Source: Halorubrum aquaticum
GTDB lineage: Archaea; Halobacteriota; Halobacteria; Halobacteriales; Haloferacaceae
Direction: 5' to 3'
Length of the DNA stretch: 63,835 nucleotides
Assembly: GCF_900113615.1 (NCBI RefSeq)
Contig: NZ_FOPZ01000020.1
Span: 1 to 63,835, forward strand
Shown here one piece after another: positions 7,536 through 16,841 of this stretch; within the stretch, counting starts at the first letter, position 1; each line of letters begins with the position of its first letter. The notes below the pieces were generated by a model, which was given only the letters and a program-made list of their open reading frames with translations, was not told where the DNA came from and made no database searches. A program made the translations under genes and the position numbers.

Positions 7536-7982
7536 CTACTCCTCGTCGGGCTCCGCCGCGAGCGCGTCGTCGCGCAGTTCCCGACAGCGCTCGCCCTCGA
7601 CGGTGAGTTCCGGAACGGGCGTCGGCGACCCGTCCGCGTCGACGGCGACGAAGACGAAGTACGAGTCCGTCGTCAGCTCCCGCTCGCCGGTCCGGGGCGA
7701 CTCGCGGAACGCCCGGAGCCGGACGCGCACGCTCGTCCGGCCGGCGGCGTAGACGTACGACTCGATCACGCAGGTGTCCCCCTGCGGGATCGGCCGCTTG
7801 AAGTCGAGCTCGTTGATCTTCGCGGTGACGCACGTCTCGCCGGCGTGGCGCATCGCCGACATCGCGCCCACCTCGTCCATCCACTTGACGACGTTGCCCC
7901 CGTGGGCCGACGCGTAGTTGTTGGTGTGGGTCGGCTGGACGCGCTGACGGTTCTCGATGTAGGTGTCGCTGACGCTCGGCAT
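7536..7982 (-). CDS. Acyl-CoA thioesterase (hotdog fold)
   Basis: 148 residues with the hotdog-fold hallmarks of the YciA/BFIT group: THTNNYASAHGGNVVKWMDEVGA near residues 18-42 in pattern (NxxxxxHGGxxxxxxDE), then AKINELDFKRPIPQGD. Hydrolyses acyl-CoA thioesters in the cytosol; chain preference cannot be predicted. The ATG at 7982 gives the standard family start; the longer open frame upstream is out of register with any homology. It is immediately downstream of the large FAD/Fe-S dehydrogenase on the same strand (50-base gap). High GC, in contrast with the preceding island. Confidence 0.85.
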   Translation of the reverse strand: MPSVSDTYIENRQRVQPTHTNNYASAHGGNVVKWMDEVGAMSAMRHAGETCVTAKINELDFKRPIPQGDTCVIESYVYAAGRTSVRVRLRAFRESPRTGERELTTDSYFVFVAVDADGSPTPVPELTVEGERCRELRDDALAAEPDEE

Positions 7983-8032
7983 ACCGCGAGGAGGGTCGGC
8001 GGATGGAAAGCGTCGTCGGCGGGCCGGACGCG

Positions 8033-11000
8033 TCAGTCGTCGGCGGGCGCGGCCGGTTCCGTCGCGTCCGCTGCGCCCGTCGTGTCCGCCGCGTCCGCGC
8101 TCCCGGCCAGCGCCTCCGCGACCTTCTCGATCGGGTGCGGCGGGGCGCTCGCGCCCTCGCGGTCGCCGAGTTGCGAGCGACAGGACGCCCCCGGCGCCGT
8201 CACCGTCTCGCCCGGGCTCTCCTCGACCTGGTCGAAGAGGATCCGACCGATCGCCCGCGAGAGGTCGTAGTGTTCCGACTCGTAGCCGAACGACCCCGCC
8301 ATGCCGCAACACGAGGAGTCGAGGGGATCCACCTCGTAGCCGGCGCGCCGCAACACGCCCACCGCGTGGTGGTCCTTGTCCGTCGCCTTCTGGTTACAGT
8401 GGCCGTGATAGGTGAGGGACTCCTCGGGCGCGTCGAACGCCAGTCGCTCGTCGATCCGGCCGGCGTCGAGGTACTCTAGGACGCCGTAGGCCGCCGCCGA
8501 GGCCGCCCGAACCTCCTCGCCGTCGAGGAGGTCCATGTACTCGTCCTGGAACATCACCGCGTCGGAGGGCTCGACGAAGAGGACGGACCGGCCCTCCCGG
8601 ACGCGCGGCGCGAGCGCCTCGACGTTCGCCTCGGCGCGCTCGCGGGCGACGTCGAGGAAGCCCGTCGAGAAGGCCGCCCGACCCGAGGGCGCGAGGTCGT
8701 CCGGCACCTCCACGCGGACCCCGGCGGCCTCCAACACCGCGACGGCGGCCTTCCCCGCGGCCGGGTAGCTGTAGTTCGTGTAGGTGTCCGGAAAGAGCAC
8801 GACGGTGTCCTCGGCGTCCGCGGGGGAGACCGTCGACCCGCCCCGCGCCACGAACCACTCCTCGAAGCTCGTCGACCGGAACGTCGGCAGCTCGCGCTCG
8901 GGCGCGATACCGGCGACCGCGTCCATGACTCGTCGAGCGCCGGGGAGCTTCGCCGCCGCGTTCGACACCGGCGCGAGCTTGCTCCCGAGCGCCGAGAAGC
9001 GGTCGATGTCCCGGAAGATCCGCTCGCGGAGCCCCGACCCCTCCTCCTCGTGGTGTTCGTGTTTCACCTCCGCTTTGAGCTTCGCGAGGTCGACGCCGGT
9101 CGGACAGTCGCTCTTACACCCCTTGCACCCGACACAGAGGTCGAGCACCTCCTCCTGGAAGCGGTCGGAGTGGATCTCCCCCTCGTCGAGGTCGCCGCTG
9201 ATGGCGGCTCGGAGCATGTTGGCGCGTCCCCGCGTCGTCTGGATCTCCTCGCCGGAGGCCCGGTAGGTCGGACACATCACGCCCGAGTCGGTCTCCCGAC
9301 AGGTGCCACAGCCGTTACACAGCTCGACGAGGTGTGAGAAGCCGCCCTCGTCGTCGAAGTCGAGCGCCGTCCGCGGCTCGATCGACTGATACGTCGCCCC
9401 GTACCGGAGGTGCTCGCGCATGTCGGTGTCGGCGGCCGTCTCGGGATAGCCCCGGTCGCTCGCGGTGTCGCCGTCGACGTAGACGACCTTACCGGGGTTC
9501 AGCCGCCACTCGGGGTCGAACGTCGACTTGAGTTCCTGGAACGCGCTCCAGAGCGTCTCGCCGTACATCTTCGGGTTGAACTCGGTGCGCGCGAGGCCGT
9601 CGCCGTGCTCGCCCGAGAACGCGCCGTGGTGCTCCAACACGAGGTCGGTGACGTCCTCCGAGATGGAATGCATCCGCTCTATTCCCTCCTCCTCCTTCAG
9701 GGAGAGGATGGGCCGGATGTGGAGGGTGCCGCTCCCGGCGTGGGCGAAGTACGCCGCCGACGTGTCATGGGCGTCGAGCACCGCCTCGAACTCCCCGACG
9801 TACTCGGCCAGCTCCTCGGGCGGCACCGACGCGTCCTCGATGAACGGGTACGGCTTCGGGTCGCCCTCCATGCCCATCAACAGCGGAATGGCCGCCTTCC
9901 GGAGGCTCCAGAGGTCCGCCTGCTCCTCCTCCGTGTACGCCTCCAGGACGTCGAAGGCGTCGCCCGCCTCGACGAAGTGGTCGTTCGCGTCGGCGACCGC
10001 CGCCTCGAAGTCGTCGACCAGCTCGTCGTCCCACTCCAGCATCAGCGCCGCCGCGGCGCGGTCGGGGATCGGCTCGGCGTACTCCGCGAACTGCGGAGAG
10101 CCCGCCGCGAGCCCGAACACCTCGTCGTCCATCAGTTCGACCGCGCTCACCGGGAACTCCAGGGCCTCGGGGACCGCCCGCATCGCCGCCGGGAGCGAGT
10201 CGAAACAGTACAGCGCCAGCGCGGTCTCCTCGGGGCGGGTGACGAGCGACACCTCCGCCTCGACGACGACGCCGAGCGTTCCCTCCGCGCCGACGAACAG
10301 CTTCGAGAGGTTGATGACCTCCTCGCCGTCGTCGTTCTCGTAGACGACCTTGTGGAGGTTGTACCCCGAGACCGACCGCTTGAGTGTCGGGTACCGCTCC
10401 TCGATCTCCGCCTCGTTCTCCTCGACGAGCTCGCGGACCGTCTCGTACAGCGCCGCCTCCCGCTCGCCGCCCTCCTCGCCCGCGACGATCGCCTCATACT
10501 CGGGCGAGTCGAGGACGACCTCGCGGGTCTCGATGAGCGTCCCGTCCGCGAGCACGACCGTCAACTCCTCGGTGTAGGCGTCGGTGATCCCGTACCGGAC
10601 CGAGTGCGCGCCGGTGGAGTTGTTGCCGATCCCGCCGCCGACCGTCGCCCGCGCCGAGGAGGCCGGGTCGGGCGCGAACTTCAGCCCGTCCTCGGCGAGG
10701 CGGTCGTCGAGGTCGTCCTGGACGACCCCCGGCTCGACCACCGCCCGGCGTTCCTCCGGGCGGACGTCCAGTATCCCGTCCATGTGCCGCGAGAAGTCCA
10801 ACACGACACAGCCCGGTCCGACGGTCTGGCCCGCGAGCGAGGAGCCCGCCCCGCGCGGGAGGACGGGCACGCCGTGGTCGGCGGCGACCCGCATCGTCTC
10901 CCGGACGTCCGCGACCGACCGCGGCGACACGACCCCTGCGGGCCGCGCCGAATAGATGCTGCCGTCCGTCGCGTACAACACCTGCGCGTACTCGTCGAAC

Positions 11001-11200
11001 TCGACCTCGCCCTCGACGCGCTCGCGGAGGGCCGACGCGAGCGCCCGGTAGGCGGGCACGTCCGGCCTGTCGTGGCCGAGCGCGGCCGCAGACGTGTCGA
11101 GCTCGGACGCCTCGATCCCGGACACGCCGACTCCTGACGCGTCGAGCCCGGAGGGATCGGACTCCGACGCCCCGCTCCCCGTCGTGGGGTCTGTTGCCAT
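8033..11200 (-). CDS. FAD-binding/Fe-S fusion oxidoreductase, D-lactate dehydrogenase type
   Basis: 1,055 residues. After a Ser/Asp-rich N-terminus comes a PCMH-type FAD domain (LPRGAGSSLAGQTVG near 115, GGGIGNNSTGAHS near 188-200), the FAD-linked oxidase C-terminal domain, then two 4Fe-4S-type cysteine clusters (CNGCGTCRETDSGVMCPTYR and CVGCKGCKSDCPTG) and a CCG domain (CNQK at 935, SSCCGMAGSFGYE around 963-973). This is a GlcD-GlpC fusion of the kind that oxidises D-lactate or D-2-hydroxy acids and passes electrons to the quinone pool. Cytosolic, probably membrane-associated. The start at 11200 is the first ATG; the poorly conserved first 40 residues leave some doubt. Next gene downstream is an acyl-CoA thioesterase. 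Confidence 0.88.
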   Translation of the reverse strand: MATDPTTGSGASESDPSGLDASGVGVSGIEASELDTSAAALGHDRPDVPAYRALASALRERVEGEVEFDEYAQVLYATDGSIYSARPAGVVSPRSVADVRETMRVAADHGVPVLPRGAGSSLAGQTVGPGCVVLDFSRHMDGILDVRPEERRAVVEPGVVQDDLDDRLAEDGLKFAPDPASSARATVGGGIGNNSTGAHSVRYGITDAYTEELTVVLADGTLIETREVVLDSPEYEAIVAGEEGGEREAALYETVRELVEENEAEIEERYPTLKRSVSGYNLHKVVYENDDGEEVINLSKLFVGAEGTLGVVVEAEVSLVTRPEETALALYCFDSLPAAMRAVPEALEFPVSAVELMDDEVFGLAAGSPQFAEYAEPIPDRAAAALMLEWDDELVDDFEAAVADANDHFVEAGDAFDVLEAYTEEEQADLWSLRKAAIPLLMGMEGDPKPYPFIEDASVPPEELAEYVGEFEAVLDAHDTSAAYFAHAGSGTLHIRPILSLKEEEGIERMHSISEDVTDLVLEHHGAFSGEHGDGLARTEFNPKMYGETLWSAFQELKSTFDPEWRLNPGKVVYVDGDTASDRGYPETAADTDMREHLRYGATYQSIEPRTALDFDDEGGFSHLVELCNGCGTCRETDSGVMCPTYRASGEEIQTTRGRANMLRAAISGDLDEGEIHSDRFQEEVLDLCVGCKGCKSDCPTGVDLAKLKAEVKHEHHEEEGSGLRERIFRDIDRFSALGSKLAPVSNAAAKLPGARRVMDAVAGIAPERELPTFRSTSFEEWFVARGGSTVSPADAEDTVVLFPDTYTNYSYPAAGKAAVAVLEAAGVRVEVPDDLAPSGRAAFSTGFLDVARERAEANVEALAPRVREGRSVLFVEPSDAVMFQDEYMDLLDGEEVRAASAAAYGVLEYLDAGRIDERLAFDAPEESLTYHGHCNQKATDKDHHAVGVLRRAGYEVDPLDSSCCGMAGSFGYESEHYDLSRAIGRILFDQVEESPGETVTAPGASCRSQLGDREGASAPPHPIEKVAEALAGSADAADTTGAADATEPAAPADD

Positions 11201-11263
11201 ACCGTAACAGGGCGTCGACCGCCGAATAAATCCATCGTTAACGATGATGACGTACGTTCGTCG

Positions 11264-12199
11264 TCAGTCGCGGTCGACCGGGATCCCGGAGTAGCCGCAG
11301 CCGTCACACGAGAGCGTCTCGCGCGCGCCGAACGCGTACGTCGACAGCGGGGCACCACAGCGCGGGCAGGGGTCGCCGCCGTCCGGGGGCGGGGCGTACT
11401 CCACGTCCGCGACGACGACCCGGACGGCGATCTCGTCCGCGGCCGAGTCATCGACCGCGCCGCCCCAGATCACGTTCGCGTCCGCCCCGACTCGCTCGCG
11501 GACCGCCGCGATCGCGTCGGTCGCGGCGGCGATGCTGGTCTCCGGGTCGACGACCACGTCGACGAGGACGGCGCTCGCGCCCGCGGGATCGACGCCCTCC
11601 GGTAGCCGTGCGAACGCCGCGTCGACCGCGGTCGCGGGCGCGGGATCGAGCGCGGCCGCGGACGAGGACGGGTCCGCGAGCGCGACCTCGGGAGCGTCGC
11701 GGTCGGCGGTCGGGCCGCTCCCCGTTTCGGCGGCTCCGGTCCCCAGCGCGGCGACGCCGGTCGAGAGGGCGGTCCGGGCGTCGGCCAGGTCCAGGTTGAC
11801 GAAGCCGGGCCGTTGAACCGCTTCGAGGAACGTCCGGATCGCCTCCTCCGCCCCGCCGTCGCCGGCGAGAAGCGTCGCGTCGACCCGCCGACGCACCGCC
11901 GCCAGCGACTCGGCGTCGACGCCCGCCGGAACGACCGCGACCGTGAACGCGTCGACTGCGTCGAGCGTGTCGAGGGCGTCCGGAGTCCGATCCGAGTCGA
12001 GAGTCGGGTCCACGACGACCAGGACGGCGGCGACGTCGTCGGGGTCGCCGCCGCCCCCGGCGACGAGTTCCGCGGTCGTCGCGACGCGAGCGCCGGGGAA
12101 CGCCCCGTCCGAGGGGGTGGCATCGCCGTCGATCCCGCAGACGACCACGGAGCCGTCGAGCGCATCGGCCCGCCGCCTGAGGTCCTCGCTCGAGACCAT
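11264..12199 (-). CDS. Degenerate FtsZ-fold protein with C-terminal zinc ribbon
   Basis: 311 residues. Residues 130-155 (RPGFVNLDLADARTAL then GVAALGTG) and 240-268 (ADANVIWGGAVDDS then VRVVVADVEY) clearly resemble the C-terminal domain of FtsZ/CetZ. Upstream, TVAVVPAGVDAESL (86-99) aligns in spirit with the FtsZ region after the GTPase loop, but the tubulin signature GGGTGTG is missing, replaced by VVDPTLDSDRTP. The C-terminus has a zinc ribbon (CPRC at 278-281, CDGC at 298-301). So it probably cannot bind or hydrolyse GTP. It is divergent from a type IV pilus ATPase gene, with less than 100 bases between the starts. Function unknown; a scaffold or partner of FtsZ-like proteins is possible. 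Confidence 0.7.
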   Translation of the reverse strand: MVSSEDLRRRADALDGSVVVCGIDGDATPSDGAFPGARVATTAELVAGGGGDPDDVAAVLVVVDPTLDSDRTPDALDTLDAVDAFTVAVVPAGVDAESLAAVRRRVDATLLAGDGGAEEAIRTFLEAVQRPGFVNLDLADARTALSTGVAALGTGAAETGSGPTADRDAPEVALADPSSSAAALDPAPATAVDAAFARLPEGVDPAGASAVLVDVVVDPETSIAAATDAIAAVRERVGADANVIWGGAVDDSAADEIAVRVVVADVEYAPPPDGGDPCPRCGAPLSTYAFGARETLSCDGCGYSGIPVDRD

Positions 12200-12293
12200 C
12201 TACCGCGTCGGTTCCGCCCCCGACGACAAACCTCTTGGCACTGGGGACGTCACCGACCCGCTCGTCGTCCGCGTTTCAGCACCCTGAAACGAC

Positions 12294-14789
12294 ATGTCAG
12301 GAAAAGAGAATCGTTATATCGGATCGCCGGACACCGGTCGATCAGACGAGCGCAGAGACGTGACGAGTCCCACCCTGCGGATCGGCGGCGGCTCCGAGGA
12401 CCCCGACGCCTCGGTTCCGGCACCGGTCTCGCCCGACGACCCCGAAGCCTGGTACGCCCCGGACGTCCGCGCGCAGTACGAGTCCGCGCCCGGCGTCGTC
12501 GCGACGATCCGCGAACGCGACGGCGGCCGGTTCGGCTATGACGTCCGCGAACCGCCCCTCTCGACGGCCGACGAGCGCGCGCTCGAACGGGTCAGAGAGC
12601 ACTTCTCGGCGGTTCGTGGCCGCCGCCCGCTCACCCGCGCCGGCGCGGTCGAGCGCGCGGAGGCGGGGTTCGAGCCGAAGTACGAGCGGGTGCTCGACCG
12701 CCTGCTCTCGACGACCGCGGCCGCCCGCCGCCGGATCGGTCACCACGCGCTGTGTGAACTCCGCCTGTTCGGCGACCTCACGCCCGTCGCGCTCGACGGC
12801 CGGATCGAGGTCGCGGACGTCGGCGACGACCGCGAGCTCGTCGTCCACACCGACGCGTTCGCGCCGCTCGAGACGGGCGTGGACGCCGACGCCGAGTACG
12901 TCGAGCGCGTCGCCGGCGAGCGGCTCGCGCGGTACGCGGTCGAGTTCGCCGGGTTCGCCGTCGACGTGGTGATCTACCGGGAGCGGCTGCTCGGCTCGGA
13001 CGCCTTCGAGACGAAGTACGCCGCGCTCGAGCCCGACCTCCTCCCCGGCGACGAGGCGCTGATCCGCGACTGCGAGCGCCGGATCTGGGAGACGCCCGTC
13101 GACCGACTGATCGACGACCGGACCGCGTTCGTCGCCGAGCACGCCCGTCGATACCTCTCGCGGCGGCTCGCCGGCGGCTCCTCTCCACGGGGGTGGGTCG
13201 CGACCGTCCGCGAGCGCGTGCGGAACGCGCTCGTCGATCGGGACCTCCTCGCTCCGAGCGTCGATCCGACGTACGCCGACGACCGTCTCGAGGACCTCGT
13301 GTACTACGTGCTCAGGGACTTCGTCGGCGAGGGCGTCCTCACCGTTCCGATCCGCGACCCGCACCTGGAGGACGTCGAGGCCAACCGCGTCGGCGAGCGC
13401 GTGAAGGTCGTTCCCCGCCCCGCGGTGTTGTCGAGCGCCGCCGCCGGGGCTACCGACGATCCGGCGGCCGACGCCGTCGAGGGGGACTCGCCGAGCGGCC
13501 GGGCCGGCATCGACCCGCTCGCGGGCGGCGGCCGGATCCCGACGAACCTCGCCTTTACCGACGAGTCGCGGTTCGTCGACGTCGTGACGCGGCTCTCGGC
13601 CCGCGACGGCGTGGAGCTGAACGCCTCGACCCCGTCCGCGAAGGTCAACCTCGACGTCGACGGCGTCTCGGAGACGGTCCGGTGTGCGGTCGCGCTGCCG
13701 GTCATCTCCGCGGACGGCCCGCACGTCTCGATCCGGAAACAGGCGCCCGACCCGCTCACCCCGGTCGATCTGATCGCCCGGAACGCGCTCTCGACGGAGC
13801 TCGTCACCCTGTTGTGGCTGTTGTACGAACACCGCGGCGTCGTCCTCTTCGCGGGGCCGACGGGGGCGGGCAAGACGACGTTGATGAACGCCCACATGCC
13901 CTTCATCCCCTTCGACGACCGACCGATCTCCATCGACGAGGGGTCCCGCGAGGTGCGGCTCCCCCACGAGACCGGCGTGGCGCTGACGACCCGCGACCAC
14001 GAGAACGACTACAAGGCGGTGAGCATGGCGACGCTGATGACGGAGGCCAACTACCTGAACCCCGACGTCGAGGTGATAGCCGAGATCAACACGCCCGCCA
14101 GCTTCGAGACGTTCGCCGAGACGGTGAACACGGGCCACGGCGTCGTCGGCACCACCCACGCGGCGGACGTGGAGACGCTCGTCAACCGCGCCATCGAGCG
14201 CGGGCTCCCGCCGTACCTGCTCCGGGAGATCGACCTCGTGGTCTTCCCGCGGCAGGTCGGCGGGGATCGGTACGTCGCGCAGGCGGTCGAGCCGCTCTCG
14301 CCCGCCGAGTACGACGCGCTCGACCCGGCCGCGACGGAGAGCCGGACGGGCGACCCGAAACACGGCGGGGCCGGCGTCGTCGAGCGCGACGACACGACCG
14401 TCCACTACAACACGGTCGCGTGGCGTGACCCCGCGGGGGGCTTCCGGATGGACGGTGCGCCGACGGCGGACGCCGCGACGTCGTACGCCGACGGCCGCCG
14501 GCGGCTCCACGCCCTCGCGCGGCTCGCCGAGCGGACCGACCGCGACCTCGAGGCGGTCGAGTCCGAGTTCGCCGCCAAACACCGCTACGTGGAGTACCTC
14601 GTCCGCGACGGCCTCGACGACTTCGACGAGCTGTTCGAGTTCCTCGCCGACCTCCGGGCGGACGAGGCCGCGACCGTCGAGCGCGCCGCGCGCTCGCTGC
14701 GGCGCGAAACGGACGGCGACGGACGTTCCGGAGACGAGCGTACCGGAGACGAACGATCCGGAAACGGACCGTCCGGGGGCGTGCCGTGA
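12294..14789 (+). CDS. Type IV pilus/secretion ATPase (GspE/PilB/TadA family)
   Basis: 831 residues. Walker A is GPTGAGKTTLMNA near residue 521-533, Walker B region VEVIAEINTP near 587, and the His box GTTHAADVETLVNRA near 615. The N-terminal half carries the archaeal-specific domain seen in haloarchaeal PilB proteins (WYAPDVRAQYESAPGVVATI). It powers pilus assembly at the cytoplasmic membrane. The next gene, for the membrane platform, overlaps by 4 bases (GTGA), so the two are co-translated. The extreme C-terminus is a variable Gly/Asp/Ser tail. No pilin gene is visible nearby, so the pilins must lie elsewhere or be undetected. Start ATG at 12294 lies 94 bases from the divergent FtsZ-like gene. 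Confidence 0.9.
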   Translation: MSGKENRYIGSPDTGRSDERRDVTSPTLRIGGGSEDPDASVPAPVSPDDPEAWYAPDVRAQYESAPGVVATIRERDGGRFGYDVREPPLSTADERALERVREHFSAVRGRRPLTRAGAVERAEAGFEPKYERVLDRLLSTTAAARRRIGHHALCELRLFGDLTPVALDGRIEVADVGDDRELVVHTDAFAPLETGVDADAEYVERVAGERLARYAVEFAGFAVDVVIYRERLLGSDAFETKYAALEPDLLPGDEALIRDCERRIWETPVDRLIDDRTAFVAEHARRYLSRRLAGGSSPRGWVATVRERVRNALVDRDLLAPSVDPTYADDRLEDLVYYVLRDFVGEGVLTVPIRDPHLEDVEANRVGERVKVVPRPAVLSSAAAGATDDPAADAVEGDSPSGRAGIDPLAGGGRIPTNLAFTDESRFVDVVTRLSARDGVELNASTPSAKVNLDVDGVSETVRCAVALPVISADGPHVSIRKQAPDPLTPVDLIARNALSTELVTLLWLLYEHRGVVLFAGPTGAGKTTLMNAHMPFIPFDDRPISIDEGSREVRLPHETGVALTTRDHENDYKAVSMATLMTEANYLNPDVEVIAEINTPASFETFAETVNTGHGVVGTTHAADVETLVNRAIERGLPPYLLREIDLVVFPRQVGGDRYVAQAVEPLSPAEYDALDPAATESRTGDPKHGGAGVVERDDTTVHYNTVAWRDPAGGFRMDGAPTADAATSYADGRRRLHALARLAERTDRDLEAVESEFAAKHRYVEYLVRDGLDDFDELFEFLADLRADEAATVERAARSLRRETDGDGRSGDERTGDERSGNGPSGGVP

Positions 14790-16798
14790 GCGGCGGCACG
14801 GGGGCGCCCGCCCGCGGCGAACGCGGGGCCGAATCCGCCCTCGGCGAACGCGGGGCCGAACCCGCCCCCGGCGACGCCCGATCCGCCGGCGTCGACCGGC
14901 TCGTTCACGCGCTGTTCGCCCGCCACGCCGACGACCGCCGCCACGACGTCGACAGGCAGCGCTACCGCGGGGCGGACCCGTCGACGGGCTTCGAGACGTA
15001 CCTCGCGCGGACGTACGCGCTCTCCTGGCTCGCGTGTCTCGCGGCGGCCCTTCCGGCGTTCCTCGTCGCGAGCGCGGTCGCCCCCGGAACCTCGACCGCG
15101 CTCGCGGACGGCCTCGACGCGCGCCTGCCGTTCGCCGTTCCCGCGGTTCCGCCGACCGCGGTCGCGGCCTGTCTGTCGGCGATCGTGGCGGTCCTCGTCA
15201 AGCGAGCGACGGTCCGTGCCGGCGGGCTCTACCTCCGGTGGCTGGTCTCGGCGCGCCGGACGCGGATCGAGCGGACGCTCCCCGGCGCGGTCAGGTACCT
15301 CGACGCGCTCTCCTCGGGCAGCGACGACGCCCGGACGCTGGTGGCGAAGGTCGCCCGGAACGACGCCTACGGCGGCGCGGCCGTCTCCTTCCGGAAGGCG
15401 CTCAACGCGGCGCGGCTCACGGGGAGCCTCGACGCCGGACTCCGCCGCGTCGCTCGCGACACGCCCTCGCGGGACCTCCTCGCCCCGTTCCTGCTCAAGT
15501 TCCGTCAGCACGTCGCGGCCGGCGACGAGGCGCTCGCGGAGTTCCTCCGGACCGAGAGCCGCCTCCTGGCGCATCGACAGGAACACGCCCGGACGCGGGC
15601 CCGCCGGTACCTGAAACCGATCGCGGAGCTGTTCGTGCTCGTGCTCGTGTTGCCCGCGCTGATCGTCGTCGCCGTCACGGTGACGAGCGTGTTCGCGCCC
15701 GGGTCCTCCCGGCTCGTCGACACGCCGGTCGGGACCGTCTCGCCGCGCGGGGTCGCCGTCTACGCCTCCGTCGGGTTCCTGCTCGCGGTCGGGCTCGTCG
15801 GGATCGCCGCCACCGGCGCGCTCCGTCCCGTCGACTCCCGCACGAGCTATCGGCGTCCGGACGGGTTCCGCGACGTGCTCGCGTCCGCGCCGTCGAACCC
15901 GGCCAGCGCGTCGATCGTCGCGGCCGTTCCCGCGGCGGCCGTGGCCGCGTGGCTCGCGTACGCCGGGTATCCGCTCGTGAACGTCTCGCTTCTGGCGTAC
16001 GTGGCGTTCGCGCTCCCCGTCGGCCTGGTCGCCGCGCGGCGCGGGCGGATCGACGACGCGAAGGACCGCCGGGTCGCCGACTTCGTCCACGCGGTCTCCG
16101 CGCACGCCTCCGTCGGCCGCCCGTTCCCCGAGGCGGTCGCGACGGCCGCGAGCGAGACCGACCTCGGCGTGTTGCGCGACGACGTCGCGGACCTCGCGTT
16201 CAACCTCTCGTTGACGACCACCGGAAGCGGCGGGGCCGCCGACGCCGTCGACGTCGACGCCTCCGCGATCGACGCTTCCGCGGTCGCCGCCCCCGCCGCC
16301 GGCAGCGACGTGCGCGCCGCGGCGCTCGATCGGTTCGTCCAGCGCGTCGGAACGCCGCTGGCCGCCCGGACGGTCGGGCTGGTCGCCGGGGCGTTGAACG
16401 CCGGGAGCACGGTCGACGAGGTGTTCGAGACCCTTCAGGTCGAGGTCGACCGGCTGACCCACGAGAAGCGCGCGCTCCGCGGGGCGATGCGCCGGTACGT
16501 CGTGGTCGGCTGGGTCGCGGCGCTGTCGGTCGCCGCCGCGGTCGCCGCGATCAACGCGGGAGTGATGGAGACGGACCGCCTGCTCGCGCTCGCGGCCGCG
16601 CTCGACGCGCCCTTCGATCCCGAACTCGTCCATCCCGAACTGGAGCGGTTCCGCCTCTACGTGGTCGCACAGGCGACGATGCTCGCGTCGGGATGGTTCG
16701 CGGGGGCCGCCGCGCGCGGCAGGTACGGGGCGCTCCTCCACTCCGGCGTGCTCGTGGCGGCCTGTTACGTCGGCTTCGTCGCGATCGGACAGGTCTGA
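14786..16798 (+). CDS. Type IV pilus membrane platform protein (GspF/TadC family)
   Basis: 670 residues, starting with GTG at 14786 inside the stop codon of the ATPase gene. It has a hydrophilic N-terminus with two ESALGERGAE-like repeats and then two T2SSF modules (RTLPGAVRYLDALSSGSDDA and VADFVHAVSAHASVGRPFPEA). Hydrophobic segments cluster near 80-140, 280-350, 370-420 and 570-670, as in archaeal PilC. It anchors the ATPase and is the assembly platform for pilins. High GC like its partner. Confidence 0.88.
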   Translation: MSGGTGAPARGERGAESALGERGAEPAPGDARSAGVDRLVHALFARHADDRRHDVDRQRYRGADPSTGFETYLARTYALSWLACLAAALPAFLVASAVAPGTSTALADGLDARLPFAVPAVPPTAVAACLSAIVAVLVKRATVRAGGLYLRWLVSARRTRIERTLPGAVRYLDALSSGSDDARTLVAKVARNDAYGGAAVSFRKALNAARLTGSLDAGLRRVARDTPSRDLLAPFLLKFRQHVAAGDEALAEFLRTESRLLAHRQEHARTRARRYLKPIAELFVLVLVLPALIVVAVTVTSVFAPGSSRLVDTPVGTVSPRGVAVYASVGFLLAVGLVGIAATGALRPVDSRTSYRRPDGFRDVLASAPSNPASASIVAAVPAAAVAAWLAYAGYPLVNVSLLAYVAFALPVGLVAARRGRIDDAKDRRVADFVHAVSAHASVGRPFPEAVATAASETDLGVLRDDVADLAFNLSLTTTGSGGAADAVDVDASAIDASAVAAPAAGSDVRAAALDRFVQRVGTPLAARTVGLVAGALNAGSTVDEVFETLQVEVDRLTHEKRALRGAMRRYVVVGWVAALSVAAAVAAINAGVMETDRLLALAAALDAPFDPELVHPELERFRLYVVAQATMLASGWFAGAAARGRYGALLHSGVLVAACYVGFVAIGQV

Positions 16799-16841
16799 AC
16801 GGCCCGATGACTCCCGGCGGGAGGCGCCGACGGGTCCGCGT

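Noticed and set aside
9410-11137. A long plus-strand open frame antisense to the D-lactate dehydrogenase gene
   Set aside because: It is Arg/Leu-rich and non-acidic, typical of the shadow frames produced by high-GC codon bias; the minus-strand product has clear domains.
12342-14582. Long minus-strand open frame antisense to the pilus ATPase gene
   Set aside because: Composition is Arg/Glu/Val-rich with no domain; the sense strand encodes a full Walker A/B ATPase.
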